Source of the DNA: Vibrio chagasii
GTDB lineage: Bacteria > Pseudomonadota > Gammaproteobacteria > Enterobacterales > Vibrionaceae
Assembly (NCBI RefSeq): GCF_024347355.1
Contig: NZ_AP025465.1
Span: 3,100,001 to 3,164,000, forward strand
Direction of reading: 5' to 3'
Length of the DNA: 64,000 nucleotides
Below are positions 1 through 8,742 of the stretch, piece by piece; the first letter of the stretch is position 1; every line of letters begins with the position of its first letter. The notes beneath the pieces are model-generated. The model searched no databases. It was not told the origin of the DNA and saw only the letters and a program-made list of their open reading frames with translations. Made by a program: the position numbers and the translations under genes.

Positions 1-1211
1 GGGTAGAAAGGAACCTGTCCATCACCTGCTTTTTGGTCAGTCTCTACGAAAAGACGACGGTCAGCATTGTCTTCTGTTTGCTGTTTCGCTTCATCAGAAC
101 CCGCTGCGAAAAGTTGGTTTGGTTGCATGTTGATACGCTCATGCGCCAAAACCATGTTGTTACGACGACCTGCGTAGTCATAACCGAAGGTACGCGTTAC
201 ACGCATATCTAGCGCTTCAGTTGTTTTCACCAACATGCCTTCGTAACGTTCAAGTGTCGCCGCGAAGTTCTCGTCAGTGTCTAATACTTCAATGTCTGTC
301 GCGTCAGGTGCGTCCTGCTCGCCTTGCTTTAACCATTGATTGTTTTCAACTTTAAGCTGAGTGTGGCTGTAGTATTCTTGTACTTTACCTTTCACACACA
401 CCACATCGCCTGCAGCTAATTCTGAGCTAGATTGGTTAGTATGAACAAATAGACCTTCAGAAGTGCTTGAGTTGAAGTCATCCTCAAGAGCTTGCAGATA
501 GAAACCTTTAGTTAGGCCGGTAGTGACCGCGCTTACCACCCCTTTTACGAAATACTCATCGTCGGTGATGTACGGGTAGCCATCGATGAACGGCGATGTC
601 GCGCCCTCACCTTGGATTTCTTGAATGGTGGTGAATACTGGGTCTGAGCCATCTTGCGTACAAGCAAAGGCTTCTGGCAACTCAACATTGTCTAAGGAAC
701 CTAGGCCTTCAATGTTGTCTTTTGGTAGCGATACCCACTGTGAAGCGTCAAACGTCGCCGATGGGGTTTGGTCAGCACGAACCAAGGTAACGTCTTTACC
801 CCAGTCGACATCGCCCATCACGCCAACCATGTCCAACACGCTTGAGTCTGCATTCAAGATAGCCAATGGGTCATCACCATTGTGATTAGCCAATGAAGCG
901 TTAAGAATATCAGCGACGGCTTTAATCTCATCGCTTGCACTGCTATGCGCAACAACCAGTACCTCACCAGGCGCTAAAACGTGGCCATCTAAAGGTAAAG
1001 TGGCGCCCCATGATCCGTTGCCATTCGCTGATTTAGCCAATGAATAACCATCTAAATTAATGCTGCTATCACCGCTGTTGGCAATCTCAACCGCTTTGTT
1101 GTAGCTGCCGCCTTCCACATATTGTGAAATAAACAAATCAGCGTGTGCGCTTGTCGTTAACAAGCTACCAATTGCCACTGCTAGCAATGAAGGTTTGTGT
1201 AAAAGAGCCAT
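1..1211 (-). CDS. ExeM/NucH-family extracellular endonuclease, 3' part cut by the window edge
   Basis: The reading frame starts at an ATG on the minus strand and runs off the left edge without a stop, so about 403 N-terminal residues are visible. It opens with a signal peptide (MALLHKPSLLAVAIGSLL... cut near TSAHA-D), followed by a lamin-tail-like beta domain (about residues 22-130: LFISQYVEGGSYNKAVEI, then SINLDGYSL and LAPGEVLVV). Next comes an OB-fold-like segment (around VKGVVSAV and GDVVCVKGKV). This order is that of the large secreted nucleases of Vibrio (Xds/ExeM type), whose catalytic endonuclease/exonuclease/phosphatase domain lies further C-terminal, outside the window. By family knowledge it would degrade extracellular DNA for nutrient use or biofilm remodelling. 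The catalytic domain is not visible, so activity is inferred. Confidence 0.8.
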   Translation of the reverse strand, partial: MALLHKPSLLAVAIGSLLTTSAHADLFISQYVEGGSYNKAVEIANSGDSSINLDGYSLAKSANGNGSWGATLPLDGHVLAPGEVLVVAHSSASDEIKAVADILNASLANHNGDDPLAILNADSSVLDMVGVMGDVDWGKDVTLVRADQTPSATFDASQWVSLPKDNIEGLGSLDNVELPEAFACTQDGSDPVFTTIQEIQGEGATSPFIDGYPYITDDEYFVKGVVSAVTTGLTKGFYLQALEDDFNSSTSEGLFVHTNQSSSELAAGDVVCVKGKVQEYYSHTQLKVENNQWLKQGEQDAPDATDIEVLDTDENFAATLERYEGMLVKTTEALDMRVTRTFGYDYAGRRNNMVLAHERINMQPNQLFAAGSDEAKQQTEDNADRRLFVETDQKAGDGQVPFY

Positions 1212-1595
1212 CCGTTTCACCTGAGTTCATCGATTTATAATTACTGCCATCTATGGGCAGTCATGTATTTTGTGGTAACTATCAGGTTTATTTATGAAAG
1301 GAATAAGTCAGTTGGCAAGAAAATGAGGAACTTATCACTTTGGAATCATCAATTGTTTGGCACGCTATATATTTCCAACATAAATAGAAACGAGCACGCA
1401 TTTATAAAACCCAAGCTTATTTAATAAGATACTATGCACAGCATTGATTTTACAAATATGTTAGCCATTAAATACGTAGATTATCAATTCAAACAGCATA
1501 ATTGTTGGAGAGCCAGATGTAGCGGGCACTAAAAAGCCCAAAGTAAACATAGTCACTTTGGGCTTAGATTTTATCGCGGAAGGTTTTGATTCACC
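1212..1595. other. Intergenic: nuclease promoter side plus trpS terminator
   Basis: This AT-rich spacer lies between the nuclease start and the trpS stop, both on the minus strand. The trpS terminator sits at 1531-1563. The rest (about 1212-1525) should hold the nuclease promoter; I see no strong operator or small gene in it. Confidence 0.6.
1531..1563 (-). terminator. Rho-independent terminator of trpS
   Basis: GCCCAAAGT (1536-1544) pairs with ACTTTGGGC (1555-1563). On the minus strand the hairpin is followed by a T run, from the A run at 1531-1535. It ends the pil-aro-dam-trpS block. Confidence 0.85.
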
Positions 1596-2612
1596 CTATG
1601 GGCGAGTTACAAAACCTACGGCTTCGTATGCTTTCTTCAGCGTTACTGCTGCGCGCTCAGACGCTTTTTCAGCACCGGCTTTCATTACTGCGTCCATGTA
1701 GGCACGGTCAGCACGGATACGGTGGTATTCAGCTTGAATCGGCTCAAGCATCTCAACCAATGCTGCGCCTACATCTTTCTTGAACGGACCGTACATCTCA
1801 ACGCCTTGGTACTGCGCTTCGATCTCTTCAAACGTTTTACCCGTCGCTGCTGAGTAAAGGCCCATTAGGTTAGAGATACCCGCTTTGTTTTCCCAATCGT
1901 GAGCAATACGTGGCGGTGTTTCTGCATCGGTTTGCGCTTTGTTGATCTTCTTGATGATCGACTTAGGCTCTTCTAGCAGAGTAATCACGTTCTTACGGTT
2001 GTCGTCTGACTTAGACATCTTCTTGGTCGCATCTTGTAGGCTCATTACACGTGCATTCACTGTTGGGATGTACGGTTCTGGCACTTCGAAGATTGGCTGT
2101 TCTGGCGAGTAGATGTTGTTGAAGCGAGTTGCGATATCACGCGCTAACTCTAGGTGTTGTTTCTGGTCGCTACCTACAGGTACTTGGTGAGCACCGTAAA
2201 GCAGGATATCCGCAGCCATCAATACAGGGTAATCAAACAGACCTACGTTTACGTCGTTTGAGTGACGCGCAGACTTGTCTTTAAACTGAGTCATACGGCT
2301 CAGTTCACCCATTTGTGTGTAACAGTTAAGAAGCCAACCAAGTTGAGCATGCTCTGGTACGTGAGACTGAACAAATAGCGTGCTCTTCTTTGGATCAACA
2401 CCGACAGCAAGACAGATTGCTAGTGCGTCTAGAGTCGCTTCATGCAGTGCTTTCGGATCTTGACGAACCGTAATTGCGTGAAGGTCTACCACACAGTATT
2501 GGCAATCGTAGTCATCTTGCATCTGTTGCCATTGACGTAGAGCACCCAAGTAGTTACCGATACTTAGTTCACCAGATGGTTGAACACCACTCAATACGAT
2601 GGGCTTGCTCAT
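1596..2612 (-). CDS. trpS: Tryptophanyl-tRNA synthetase
   Basis: 338 residues, the usual length for bacterial TrpRS. It charges tRNA-Trp with tryptophan in the cytoplasm. The class I signatures are visible: SIGN (residues 17-20, the HIGH equivalent, after the PSGE loop) and KMSKS (about 198-202). It is the last gene of the dam-rpe-gph-trpS order shared by enterobacteria and vibrios. A terminator-like hairpin at 2676-2705 separates it from gph, so it may also have its own promoter in 2613-2675. Confidence 0.97.
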   Translation of the reverse strand: MSKPIVLSGVQPSGELSIGNYLGALRQWQQMQDDYDCQYCVVDLHAITVRQDPKALHEATLDALAICLAVGVDPKKSTLFVQSHVPEHAQLGWLLNCYTQMGELSRMTQFKDKSARHSNDVNVGLFDYPVLMAADILLYGAHQVPVGSDQKQHLELARDIATRFNNIYSPEQPIFEVPEPYIPTVNARVMSLQDATKKMSKSDDNRKNVITLLEEPKSIIKKINKAQTDAETPPRIAHDWENKAGISNLMGLYSAATGKTFEEIEAQYQGVEMYGPFKKDVGAALVEMLEPIQAEYHRIRADRAYMDAVMKAGAEKASERAAVTLKKAYEAVGFVTRP

Positions 2613-2675
2613 GGTTTTAATTCCTTTGCTTATTCGCTAAGTCAATTGATGGCTTAGCTTCTTAACTTAAATATA

Positions 2676-2705
2676 GAAAAGCCGCACAGCTCTTTCTGCG
2701 CGGCT
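2676..2705 (-). terminator. Terminator-like hairpin between gph and trpS
   Basis: A 10-bp stem (2680-2689 with 2696-2705, one G-T pair when read on the minus strand) is followed on that strand by TTTTC. The short T run suggests partial read-through into trpS. Confidence 0.6.
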
Positions 2706-2763
2706 CATCCAGTGTACTCATTGATAAGTATTTTGCTAGTGGGTTAGCTAACTTTTGTCCGCT

Positions 2764-3450
2764 TTATGCAGAAACTAGAACGACATCGAGCAATTGCGCG
2801 ACATTATCTGCCACGTAGTCAGGGTTTGATGCTGAAATAGGCTCACCGTGGTTGTAGCCGTAAGTCAGGCCAAACGAATGACAACCCGCATTCTTTGCCG
2901 CTTTAATGTCATTACTTGAATCGCCAACCATTAGCATCTCTTCTGCTTTCACATTGTGCTTTTCTAGCAACCAGTTTAGCGCTACTGGGTTCGGTTTTTT
3001 CTCTGGGAAAGAATCACCGCCAAGTACATCTACAAAGTACTTATCGATACCGTGTTGCGCTAGCACGTCTGGCACAAACTTCGATGGCTTGTTCGTTACC
3101 AATGCCATAGTAAAGCCCGCTTGGTGCAGCTCTGCCAAGGTCTCTTTTACTAATGGGTAAAGGTGGCTTAGCTTATGACCGCCCTGCTCGTAGAAGTCAT
3201 CAAACAAGATACGTGCTTTCTTCAGAAGATCTGGATCTAAGTTTGGGTCAACGGTTAGGTTACGGCTTAGTGAACGACCGATAAGTACGTCAGCACCGTT
3301 ACCTACGTAATCACGAACTTGTTCTTCACTCACTGAAGGGAAGCCTAGCTCCTGGCAAGCTTGGTCAGCAGCTACTGCCAAATCAGGCACGCTGTCTAAC
3401 AAGGTTCCATCCAAATCAAAGGCGATCAGTTTTATTGAGCTTAATGACAT
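2764..3450 (-). CDS. gph: Phosphoglycolate phosphatase (HAD superfamily)
   Basis: 228 residues. It dephosphorylates 2-phosphoglycolate, a by-product of DNA 3'-end repair. HAD motif I is DLDGT (Asp12 and Asp14), motif II is in LVTNKPS, and motifs III/IV are K in PEKKPNP and GDSSNDI. A helical cap domain lies between motifs I and II, as in the Gph subgroup. It sits between rpe and trpS as in Escherichia coli, and context separates it from other HAD phosphatases. Confidence 0.93.
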   Translation of the reverse strand: MSLSSIKLIAFDLDGTLLDSVPDLAVAADQACQELGFPSVSEEQVRDYVGNGADVLIGRSLSRNLTVDPNLDPDLLKKARILFDDFYEQGGHKLSHLYPLVKETLAELHQAGFTMALVTNKPSKFVPDVLAQHGIDKYFVDVLGGDSFPEKKPNPVALNWLLEKHNVKAEEMLMVGDSSNDIKAAKNAGCHSFGLTYGYNHGEPISASNPDYVADNVAQLLDVVLVSA

Positions 3451-3500
3451 CTTACTTTCCTATTAATTATATTCGTCTCATGTGTTGAGCAATAAGACGT

Positions 3501-3525
3501 AAAAAAGGGGCTAATCAGCCCCCTT
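3501..3525 (-). terminator. Terminator downstream of rpe
   Basis: AAGGGGCT (3505-3512) and AGCCCCCTT (about 3517-3525) form a hairpin. On the minus strand it is followed by a run of six T (A run 3501-3506). It would attenuate transcription from rpe into gph. Confidence 0.7.
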
Positions 3526-3570
3526 AATCTAAATTTTTTGATTTTAGGTCAACTGACCCTAGTTCTACTT

Positions 3571-4245
3571 TTATGCGTTTACTTTTGCAAGCTCTGCACG
3601 CATCTCATCAATCACTTCTTTGTAATCTGGTTGATTGAAGATCGCTGAGCCAGCAACGAACATATCTGCACCCGCTTCTGCGATTTCACGAATGTTATCC
3701 ACCTTTACACCACCGTCGATCTCTAGGCGAATATCACGACCGGATTCGTCAATCAACTTACGAACCGCACGTAGCTTATCTAAAGTGTGAGGAATGAAAG
3801 ATTGACCGCCGAAACCTGGGTTCACAGACATCAATAGGATCATGTCTACTTTATCCATGATGTAATCTAGGCAAGATAGTGGTGTCGCTGGGTTAAGAAC
3901 CACGCCCGCTTTACAGCCGTGCTCTTTGATCAGTTGTAGAGTGCGATCGATGTGCTCTGATGCTTCTACGTGGAAGGTAATCATCGATGCGCCAGCCTTT
4001 GCAAACTCAGGCACGATGTTGTCAACCGGCTTCACCATTAGGTGAACATCGATTGGAGCAGTAATACCGTAGTCACGTAGTGCTTTACAGATAGGCGCGC
4101 CAAAAGTCAGGTTAGGTACGTAGTGGTTATCCATCACATCAAAGTGCACAACATCGGCACCGGCTGCGAGTACTTTTTCAACGTCTTCACCAAGACGAGC
4201 AAAATCTGCAGACAAAATTGATGGAGCGATTAGAAAATCTTTCAT
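3571..4245 (-). CDS. rpe: Ribulose-phosphate 3-epimerase
   Basis: 224 residues. It interconverts ribulose 5-phosphate and xylulose 5-phosphate in the pentose phosphate pathway. The TIM-barrel signatures are visible: [12 protein letters not shown] at the N-terminus, [12 protein letters not shown] (metal-binding His and Asp), [16 protein letters not shown], and the phosphate-binding IDGGV and VAGSAIF segments. It lies about 185 bp downstream of dam in the conserved dam-rpe-gph-trpS series. Confidence 0.96.
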   Translation of the reverse strand: MKDFLIAPSILSADFARLGEDVEKVLAAGADVVHFDVMDNHYVPNLTFGAPICKALRDYGITAPIDVHLMVKPVDNIVPEFAKAGASMITFHVEASEHIDRTLQLIKEHGCKAGVVLNPATPLSCLDYIMDKVDMILLMSVNPGFGGQSFIPHTLDKLRAVRKLIDESGRDIRLEIDGGVKVDNIREIAEAGADMFVAGSAIFNQPDYKEVIDEMRAELAKVNA

Positions 4246-4430
4246 ACCAAACCTCTTAAGAGTAAGTAAATTGCGAGTTCACCGCCTTGGTGGCACCTCA
4301 TACGCATACAAGATTCAACCCCAAGACTATTTGGTGTGCAATTCTACCTAAGCACCTAGGCAGATCCTAGCAGTTCGAAAGATTAGTTTAAGAAAGTACC
4401 TGTTGGTCACTCAATTTGAGGGGATCGAGG

Positions 4431-5276
4431 TTATTCTGCTGCAGCGTGTTGCTGGTTTTTATCTTGATGGAACAGCGCGAGTAGCTCATCCACTTTGTTA
4501 CGACCAGCGCCATTACGGCTGATGGTGCGTTTCACCTTCACCACGTTCAACTCTGCACCATGATACAAGCGGCGCGTTAATGTCGTGTCGTGATTAGAAA
4601 TCAAAACAGGGATGCCGCGTTCTGTCGCCGCTTTTTCAGCAACGTCAGCCAGTGCTGCTTGATCATCTAAGCTAAAGCCATTACCTGCGTAAGAGGTAAA
4701 GTTAGCGGTATTTGACAGCGGTGCGTACGGAGGATCGCAGTAAACCACGCAACCTTTACGGGCACGGCTAAAAGTCTCATGGTATCCCTCACACACGAAG
4801 GTAGCCTTTTTCGCTTTCTCAGCAAAAAACTCCAGCTCGGCTTCTGGGAAGTAAGGTTTTTTGTAAGAACCAAACGGAACGTTAAAACCGCCTTTCTTGT
4901 TGTAGCGACACAGGCCATTGAAGCCAAATCGGTTCATGTACAAGAAAGCAAGTGAGCGATACATAACATTGTCAGTATCGTTGAACTGAGCTCGGATATC
5001 TAAGAAGGCTTCTTTGCGATTGTTCTCAGGGCAGAACCAGCGTTTTGCTTCCGCAATGTAGGTCTCAGGGTCGGTTTTAAGTAGGTTGTACAGGTTGATA
5101 AGATCGGGATTGATATCAGCCAGCAGGTACTGTTCATAGTCCGTGTTCAAAAACACAGAACCAGCACCAACAAATGGTTCTACCAATTTACGAGCAGGTG
5201 GCAGGTGACGTTGGATGTCTTCAACTAGGCCATATTTACCACCAGCCCATTTTAGAAAGGCACGCTGCTTTTTCAT
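4431..5276 (-). CDS. dam: DNA adenine methyltransferase (GATC)
   Basis: 281 residues, close to E. coli Dam (278). It methylates the adenine of GATC, serving mismatch repair strand choice and replication control; in vibrios it is tied to chromosome II replication. Motif X/I is FLKWAGGK at residues 7-14, VEPFVGAGSVF binds S-adenosylmethionine, and catalytic motif IV DPPY is at 181-184. It lies directly downstream of damX, 69 bp away. The ATG start gives the standard N-terminus MKKQRAFLKWAGG. Confidence 0.97.
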   Translation of the reverse strand: MKKQRAFLKWAGGKYGLVEDIQRHLPPARKLVEPFVGAGSVFLNTDYEQYLLADINPDLINLYNLLKTDPETYIAEAKRWFCPENNRKEAFLDIRAQFNDTDNVMYRSLAFLYMNRFGFNGLCRYNKKGGFNVPFGSYKKPYFPEAELEFFAEKAKKATFVCEGYHETFSRARKGCVVYCDPPYAPLSNTANFTSYAGNGFSLDDQAALADVAEKAATERGIPVLISNHDTTLTRRLYHGAELNVVKVKRTISRNGAGRNKVDELLALFHQDKNQQHAAAE

Positions 5277-5345
5277 TTACTGCTCTATCTATCAACACAA
5301 AAATACGGCTGCGGAATGTAACATATTTTGAGACTAAGCTCAGGG

Positions 5346-6854
5346 TTATTTCGCACGTTCTATCTCTCGATGCACCTGATTCATCGATTTTGCCCAAGGT
5401 TCTAACTGTTGAAGTGGTTTCGAGAGTGTACTTACCGCATCTCGTGCCACCTGAATCGTTGGGTAATCTTGGTAAGTGATGATAAACCACTTGGTATCGC
5501 TACGCAGAGTTGGGTAAATACGAACCTTGTTCTCTAGGTCGTATTCTTCAATGAAAGATTGCACATCCTCCAGTGAAGTCATCGCACTCAACTGTAAGGT
5601 GTACGCTCGCGGTGAGATAGCTTGTAGCTCCTCACGAGAAAACGAGAAGGTGATCTTCTTAGTCGGAGGCGTTGATTCAGTTAAGTCAGATTCTTCATCA
5701 GCTGGAGCAACCGCTTCAGCGTCAGCCTGTGAATTAGCCTCTACTTGAGTGTTCTCTTCAACCGCAGCATCAATGGCACTGGTATCAGCACTCTGAGCTT
5801 TATCATCCAGTAGAGCATCAACCACATCCGAAGTAATCACGACACGCTGTTGGTCTTGCTCAACCTCACCCACGCTAGCCGTCTCTTCCACCACAACCGG
5901 TGGCAAAGATGAACTGTCATCATCAGCGCCTTGATAACTGATATCAGTTGACGTTTCAGTGTCTACCACTCCCTCAACACCAGCTTGTTCTGAGCCACTG
6001 TCCACTTCAAACGTTGGAATAGCAGTCTGCTCGATTGGTGCGATCAGAGATTGCGCTTTGTCATCCGGGGTCGGTTGGCTGAACATCCACCAATAACCAC
6101 CACCAATTAACAACAGCAACAGGGCTACCACAATCGCGATATTGATTGGTGAGCCAATGATTGAGCGAATAATAATCCTTTTTTCCACTTTCAATTCTCC
6201 TAAAGCCATTAACTCGCCAGGCAGAGGTTGCGCTTTGTTAAACGCACGTCGCACACGAGTTTCAGACTCATCATCCACATATCGAATCACCAGTGATTCA
6301 AAGAAATGTTCAGCTTCTGGTTGCGAAAGGTCATCGATCTCAAGATCGATAGGCTTGTGTTGTTGGCCGTAACTTAGACGTGTGAGTAAGGTGTCTAGGT
6401 GACCAATTTCTGAGAAAAGAACGACATTGATCGTCCATTGGGGATTAGCTTGAGCTTCCAGTACCAACATCCATAGTTCGGAGACCAATAGCTCAGAGAG
6501 TCGGTGGGCATCATCGACAACGATAACCACGCTGCACGGCTCACCATCCAGCAACCTTGCTAGGCTATCAGATAAGGAGTCATGTTGATTAAATAGCGGA
6601 TCAGAAACAATTTGGCTAAGAATAAGCGCGCGGCGTTGTTGGTCGTCTTGGCTTGGATGACAAAGCAGTAAACACTGATTTTTTTCTGTCGCCCAAGCTT
6701 CGAGATAACGCTGTGCTAACCAAGAACGGCCAGAGCCAGGTTTACCAGCCACCGTTACTAGATTTGAACCAAAGTTAGTCAAAAGCTGTAAGCGCTCTAG
6801 CAGCTCAACTTGAGACTCTAACTCTAATACTCTTAATTCATGAGCCAAACTCAT
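5346..6854 (-). CDS. damX: DamX-type cell-division protein with N-terminal ATPase-like domain and C-terminal SPOR domain
   Basis: 502 residues. The N-terminal half resembles an ExeA-like AAA ATPase: Walker A GKPGSGRS (about 37-44) and Walker B VVIVVDDAH (about 109-117). A single membrane helix (about 236-257, INIAIVVALLLLLIGGGYWW) is followed by an acidic, low-complexity periplasmic linker rich in Asp, Glu, Ser and Thr. A SPOR domain (about 421-502: AYTLQLSAMTSLEDVQSF... WFIITYQDYPTIQVA) binds denuded peptidoglycan at the septum in this family. It lies between aroB and dam as in E. coli. Whether the cytoplasmic ATPase is active is unknown. Confidence 0.88.
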   Translation of the reverse strand: MSLAHELRVLELESQVELLERLQLLTNFGSNLVTVAGKPGSGRSWLAQRYLEAWATEKNQCLLLCHPSQDDQQRRALILSQIVSDPLFNQHDSLSDSLARLLDGEPCSVVIVVDDAHRLSELLVSELWMLVLEAQANPQWTINVVLFSEIGHLDTLLTRLSYGQQHKPIDLEIDDLSQPEAEHFFESLVIRYVDDESETRVRRAFNKAQPLPGELMALGELKVEKRIIIRSIIGSPINIAIVVALLLLLIGGGYWWMFSQPTPDDKAQSLIAPIEQTAIPTFEVDSGSEQAGVEGVVDTETSTDISYQGADDDSSSLPPVVVEETASVGEVEQDQQRVVITSDVVDALLDDKAQSADTSAIDAAVEENTQVEANSQADAEAVAPADEESDLTESTPPTKKITFSFSREELQAISPRAYTLQLSAMTSLEDVQSFIEEYDLENKVRIYPTLRSDTKWFIITYQDYPTIQVARDAVSTLSKPLQQLEPWAKSMNQVHREIERAK

Positions 6855-6933
6855 TGCGGATCCCTACTGATTAGATCGATCAGTAAAACGCTTCAGTTGC
6901 CTAGAATTTAACTAGGCAACCTCACAACCAAAT

Positions 6934-8022
6934 TTAAAGAGTACGGCAGAAATCAATCGCTTGTTTAATGATGTCCTGAGGCACATCAGCAACCACTTCA
7001 GCAGTACCAATACTTGTTGGCAATACCAGACGTAATTGACCAGACAGCACTTTCTTATCACGCATCATGTGCGTCATAAAGTCTTCAAAAGACATGCTTT
7101 CTGGCGTATGAACTGGCAGTTTCGCATTCTTGAGTATAGAAATAATTCGCTCAAGCTGCTGCTGAGTGATCAGTCCCTGCAACTGAGCAGTTTTCGCTGC
7201 CATTACAGTACCTGAAGACACAGCTTCACCATGTAGCCAATTACCATAGCCTAGTTCTGCTTCGATCGCATGACCAAATGTATGACCTAGGTTCAATAAC
7301 GCTCTGATTCCTGACTCTTTTTCATCTAGAGCAACCACTTCAGCCTTAATTGCACAACAACGAGCAATTGCAGTAATCAGTGCTTGTTCATCAAGTTGAT
7401 AAAGTTTCTCTAGATTCTGCTCCAACCAATCAAAGAAGGCTTCATCGTAAATGATGCCGTATTTGATGACTTCAGCAATGCCCGCTGCAAACTCACGCTC
7501 AGGAAGCGTTGATAAACAGTTGGTATCGATGATCACAGATTTTGGTTGGTAGAATGCACCGATCATATTCTTACCAAGAGGATGGTTTACTGCGGTTTTA
7601 CCACCAACAGAAGAGTCCACTTGAGAAAGAAGCGTTGTCGGGATTTGAATGAAATCAATACCACGCTGGTAACAAGATGCAGCAAAGCCGACCAAGTCAC
7701 CGATAACACCACCACCTAAAGCAATCACCACCACATCGCGGCTGTAATTTCCTTCAAGCATGTAGCTCATCACTGAATTGAACGTTTCAAGCGTTTTGTA
7801 TTGCTCACCATCAGGTAACTCGAGAAGAGATGTCTGACAGCCAACTTGATCCAGTAAAGATAGAATTTTATCAGCGTAAAGAGGCGCTACTGTCACATTA
7901 CTGATAACAACGACTTTCTGCTTGCCTGATAAAAAAGAAAGGTACGCCGGGTCGTCAAATAACCCGGCGCCAATAGAGATAGGGTAGCTACGCTCAGCTA
8001 GATTGACCGTAATCCGTTCCAT
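6934..8022 (-). CDS. aroB: 3-dehydroquinate synthase
   Basis: 362 residues, the standard length. It converts DAHP to 3-dehydroquinate, the second step of the shikimate pathway, using NAD and a divalent metal. NAD-binding motifs [11 protein letters not shown] and [19 protein letters not shown] are visible, as are metal ligands in the segments [11 protein letters not shown] and HGEAVSSG. It starts 25 bp after aroK and is clearly co-transcribed with it. Confidence 0.97.
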   Translation of the reverse strand: MERITVNLAERSYPISIGAGLFDDPAYLSFLSGKQKVVVISNVTVAPLYADKILSLLDQVGCQTSLLELPDGEQYKTLETFNSVMSYMLEGNYSRDVVVIALGGGVIGDLVGFAASCYQRGIDFIQIPTTLLSQVDSSVGGKTAVNHPLGKNMIGAFYQPKSVIIDTNCLSTLPEREFAAGIAEVIKYGIIYDEAFFDWLEQNLEKLYQLDEQALITAIARCCAIKAEVVALDEKESGIRALLNLGHTFGHAIEAELGYGNWLHGEAVSSGTVMAAKTAQLQGLITQQQLERIISILKNAKLPVHTPESMSFEDFMTHMMRDKKVLSGQLRLVLPTSIGTAEVVADVPQDIIKQAIDFCRTL

Positions 8023-8047
8023 GGGTTTGCTCTCCGAAAAAATGAAC

Positions 8048-8566
8048 TTAACGTTCTTCTAGCATTTTTACGATCTGGTTGGCTACCACTTTTGCACTTT
8101 GGTCGTCAGTACGAACTGTGTAGTCCGCCACTTCTTCGTATAGTGCGTTGCGAGATACAGCTAGATCTTCTAGCACATCACGCGGGTTGTCTGTTTGAAG
8201 TAGAGGGCGTTTCTTGTCGCGATTTGTGCGAGCAAGTTGCTTTTCAATTGTTGTCTCTAGGTATACAACAATGCCTCGTGCAGATAGACGGTTACGGTTT
8301 TCTTTGCTCATCACTGAACCACCGCCTGTCGCTAGAACAATACCTTGCTCTTCAGTCAGATCGTTGATTACAGATTCTTCGCGCTTACGGAAACCTTCTT
8401 CGCCCTCAACATCAAAAACCCATGCGATGTCTGCGCCAGTGCGCTCTTCAATCACAGTGTCAGAGTCTAGAAACTCCATATGAAGTTGGGAAGCTAGGTG
8501 TCTACCAATTGTACTTTTGCCGGCGCCCATTGGGCCAACAAGAAAAATATTGCGTTTCTCAGCCAT
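8048..8566 (-). CDS. aroK: Shikimate kinase I
   Basis: 172 residues. It phosphorylates shikimate with ATP. The P-loop GPMGAGKS is at residues 11-18, the shikimate-binding DSD near residue 35, and the GGG loop in ATGGGSV. The lid region is RDKKRPLL. It is first of the aroK-aroB pair and lies 176 bp downstream of pilQ, across a spacer with nested inverted repeats (8620-8710). Confidence 0.97.
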   Translation of the reverse strand: MAEKRNIFLVGPMGAGKSTIGRHLASQLHMEFLDSDTVIEERTGADIAWVFDVEGEEGFRKREESVINDLTEEQGIVLATGGGSVMSKENRNRLSARGIVVYLETTIEKQLARTNRDKKRPLLQTDNPRDVLEDLAVSRNALYEEVADYTVRTDDQSAKVVANQIVKMLEER

Positions 8567-8619
8567 GTTTTTAGCAGTAATTTACAACGTTAATTCAATG
8601 ACATCGCCACAAGGTAGGT

Positions 8620-8710
8620 CAGTACAAGTACTGAAATTAAAAGGCCCGTGGCACCGATTCCTCACAGATAATTCGTGATAAGACCCGAAATTATCAAGGT
8701 TAGGTGCCAC
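8620..8710 (-). other. Structured pilQ-aroK spacer with nested inverted repeats
   Basis: Three paired elements lie in this spacer. A palindrome CAGTAC-AA-GTACTG is at 8620-8633. An outer pair is GTGGCACC (8648-8655) with GGTGCCAC (8703-8710). An inner pair is GATAATTCG (8667-8675) with CGAAATTATC (8686-8695), with one bulged base. The outer and inner pairs nest, so the transcript could fold into one stem-loop of about 63 nt ahead of aroK. There is no T run, so it is not a simple terminator. Confidence 0.6.
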
Positions 8711-8742
8711 TAATGCAACTTTATTTTTAATCTAATTGTACG

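Noticed and set aside
5174..5490. Frames across the dam-damX junction on both strands
   Set aside because: They mix coding DNA of dam and damX in other frames with the 69-bp spacer and show no family resemblance.
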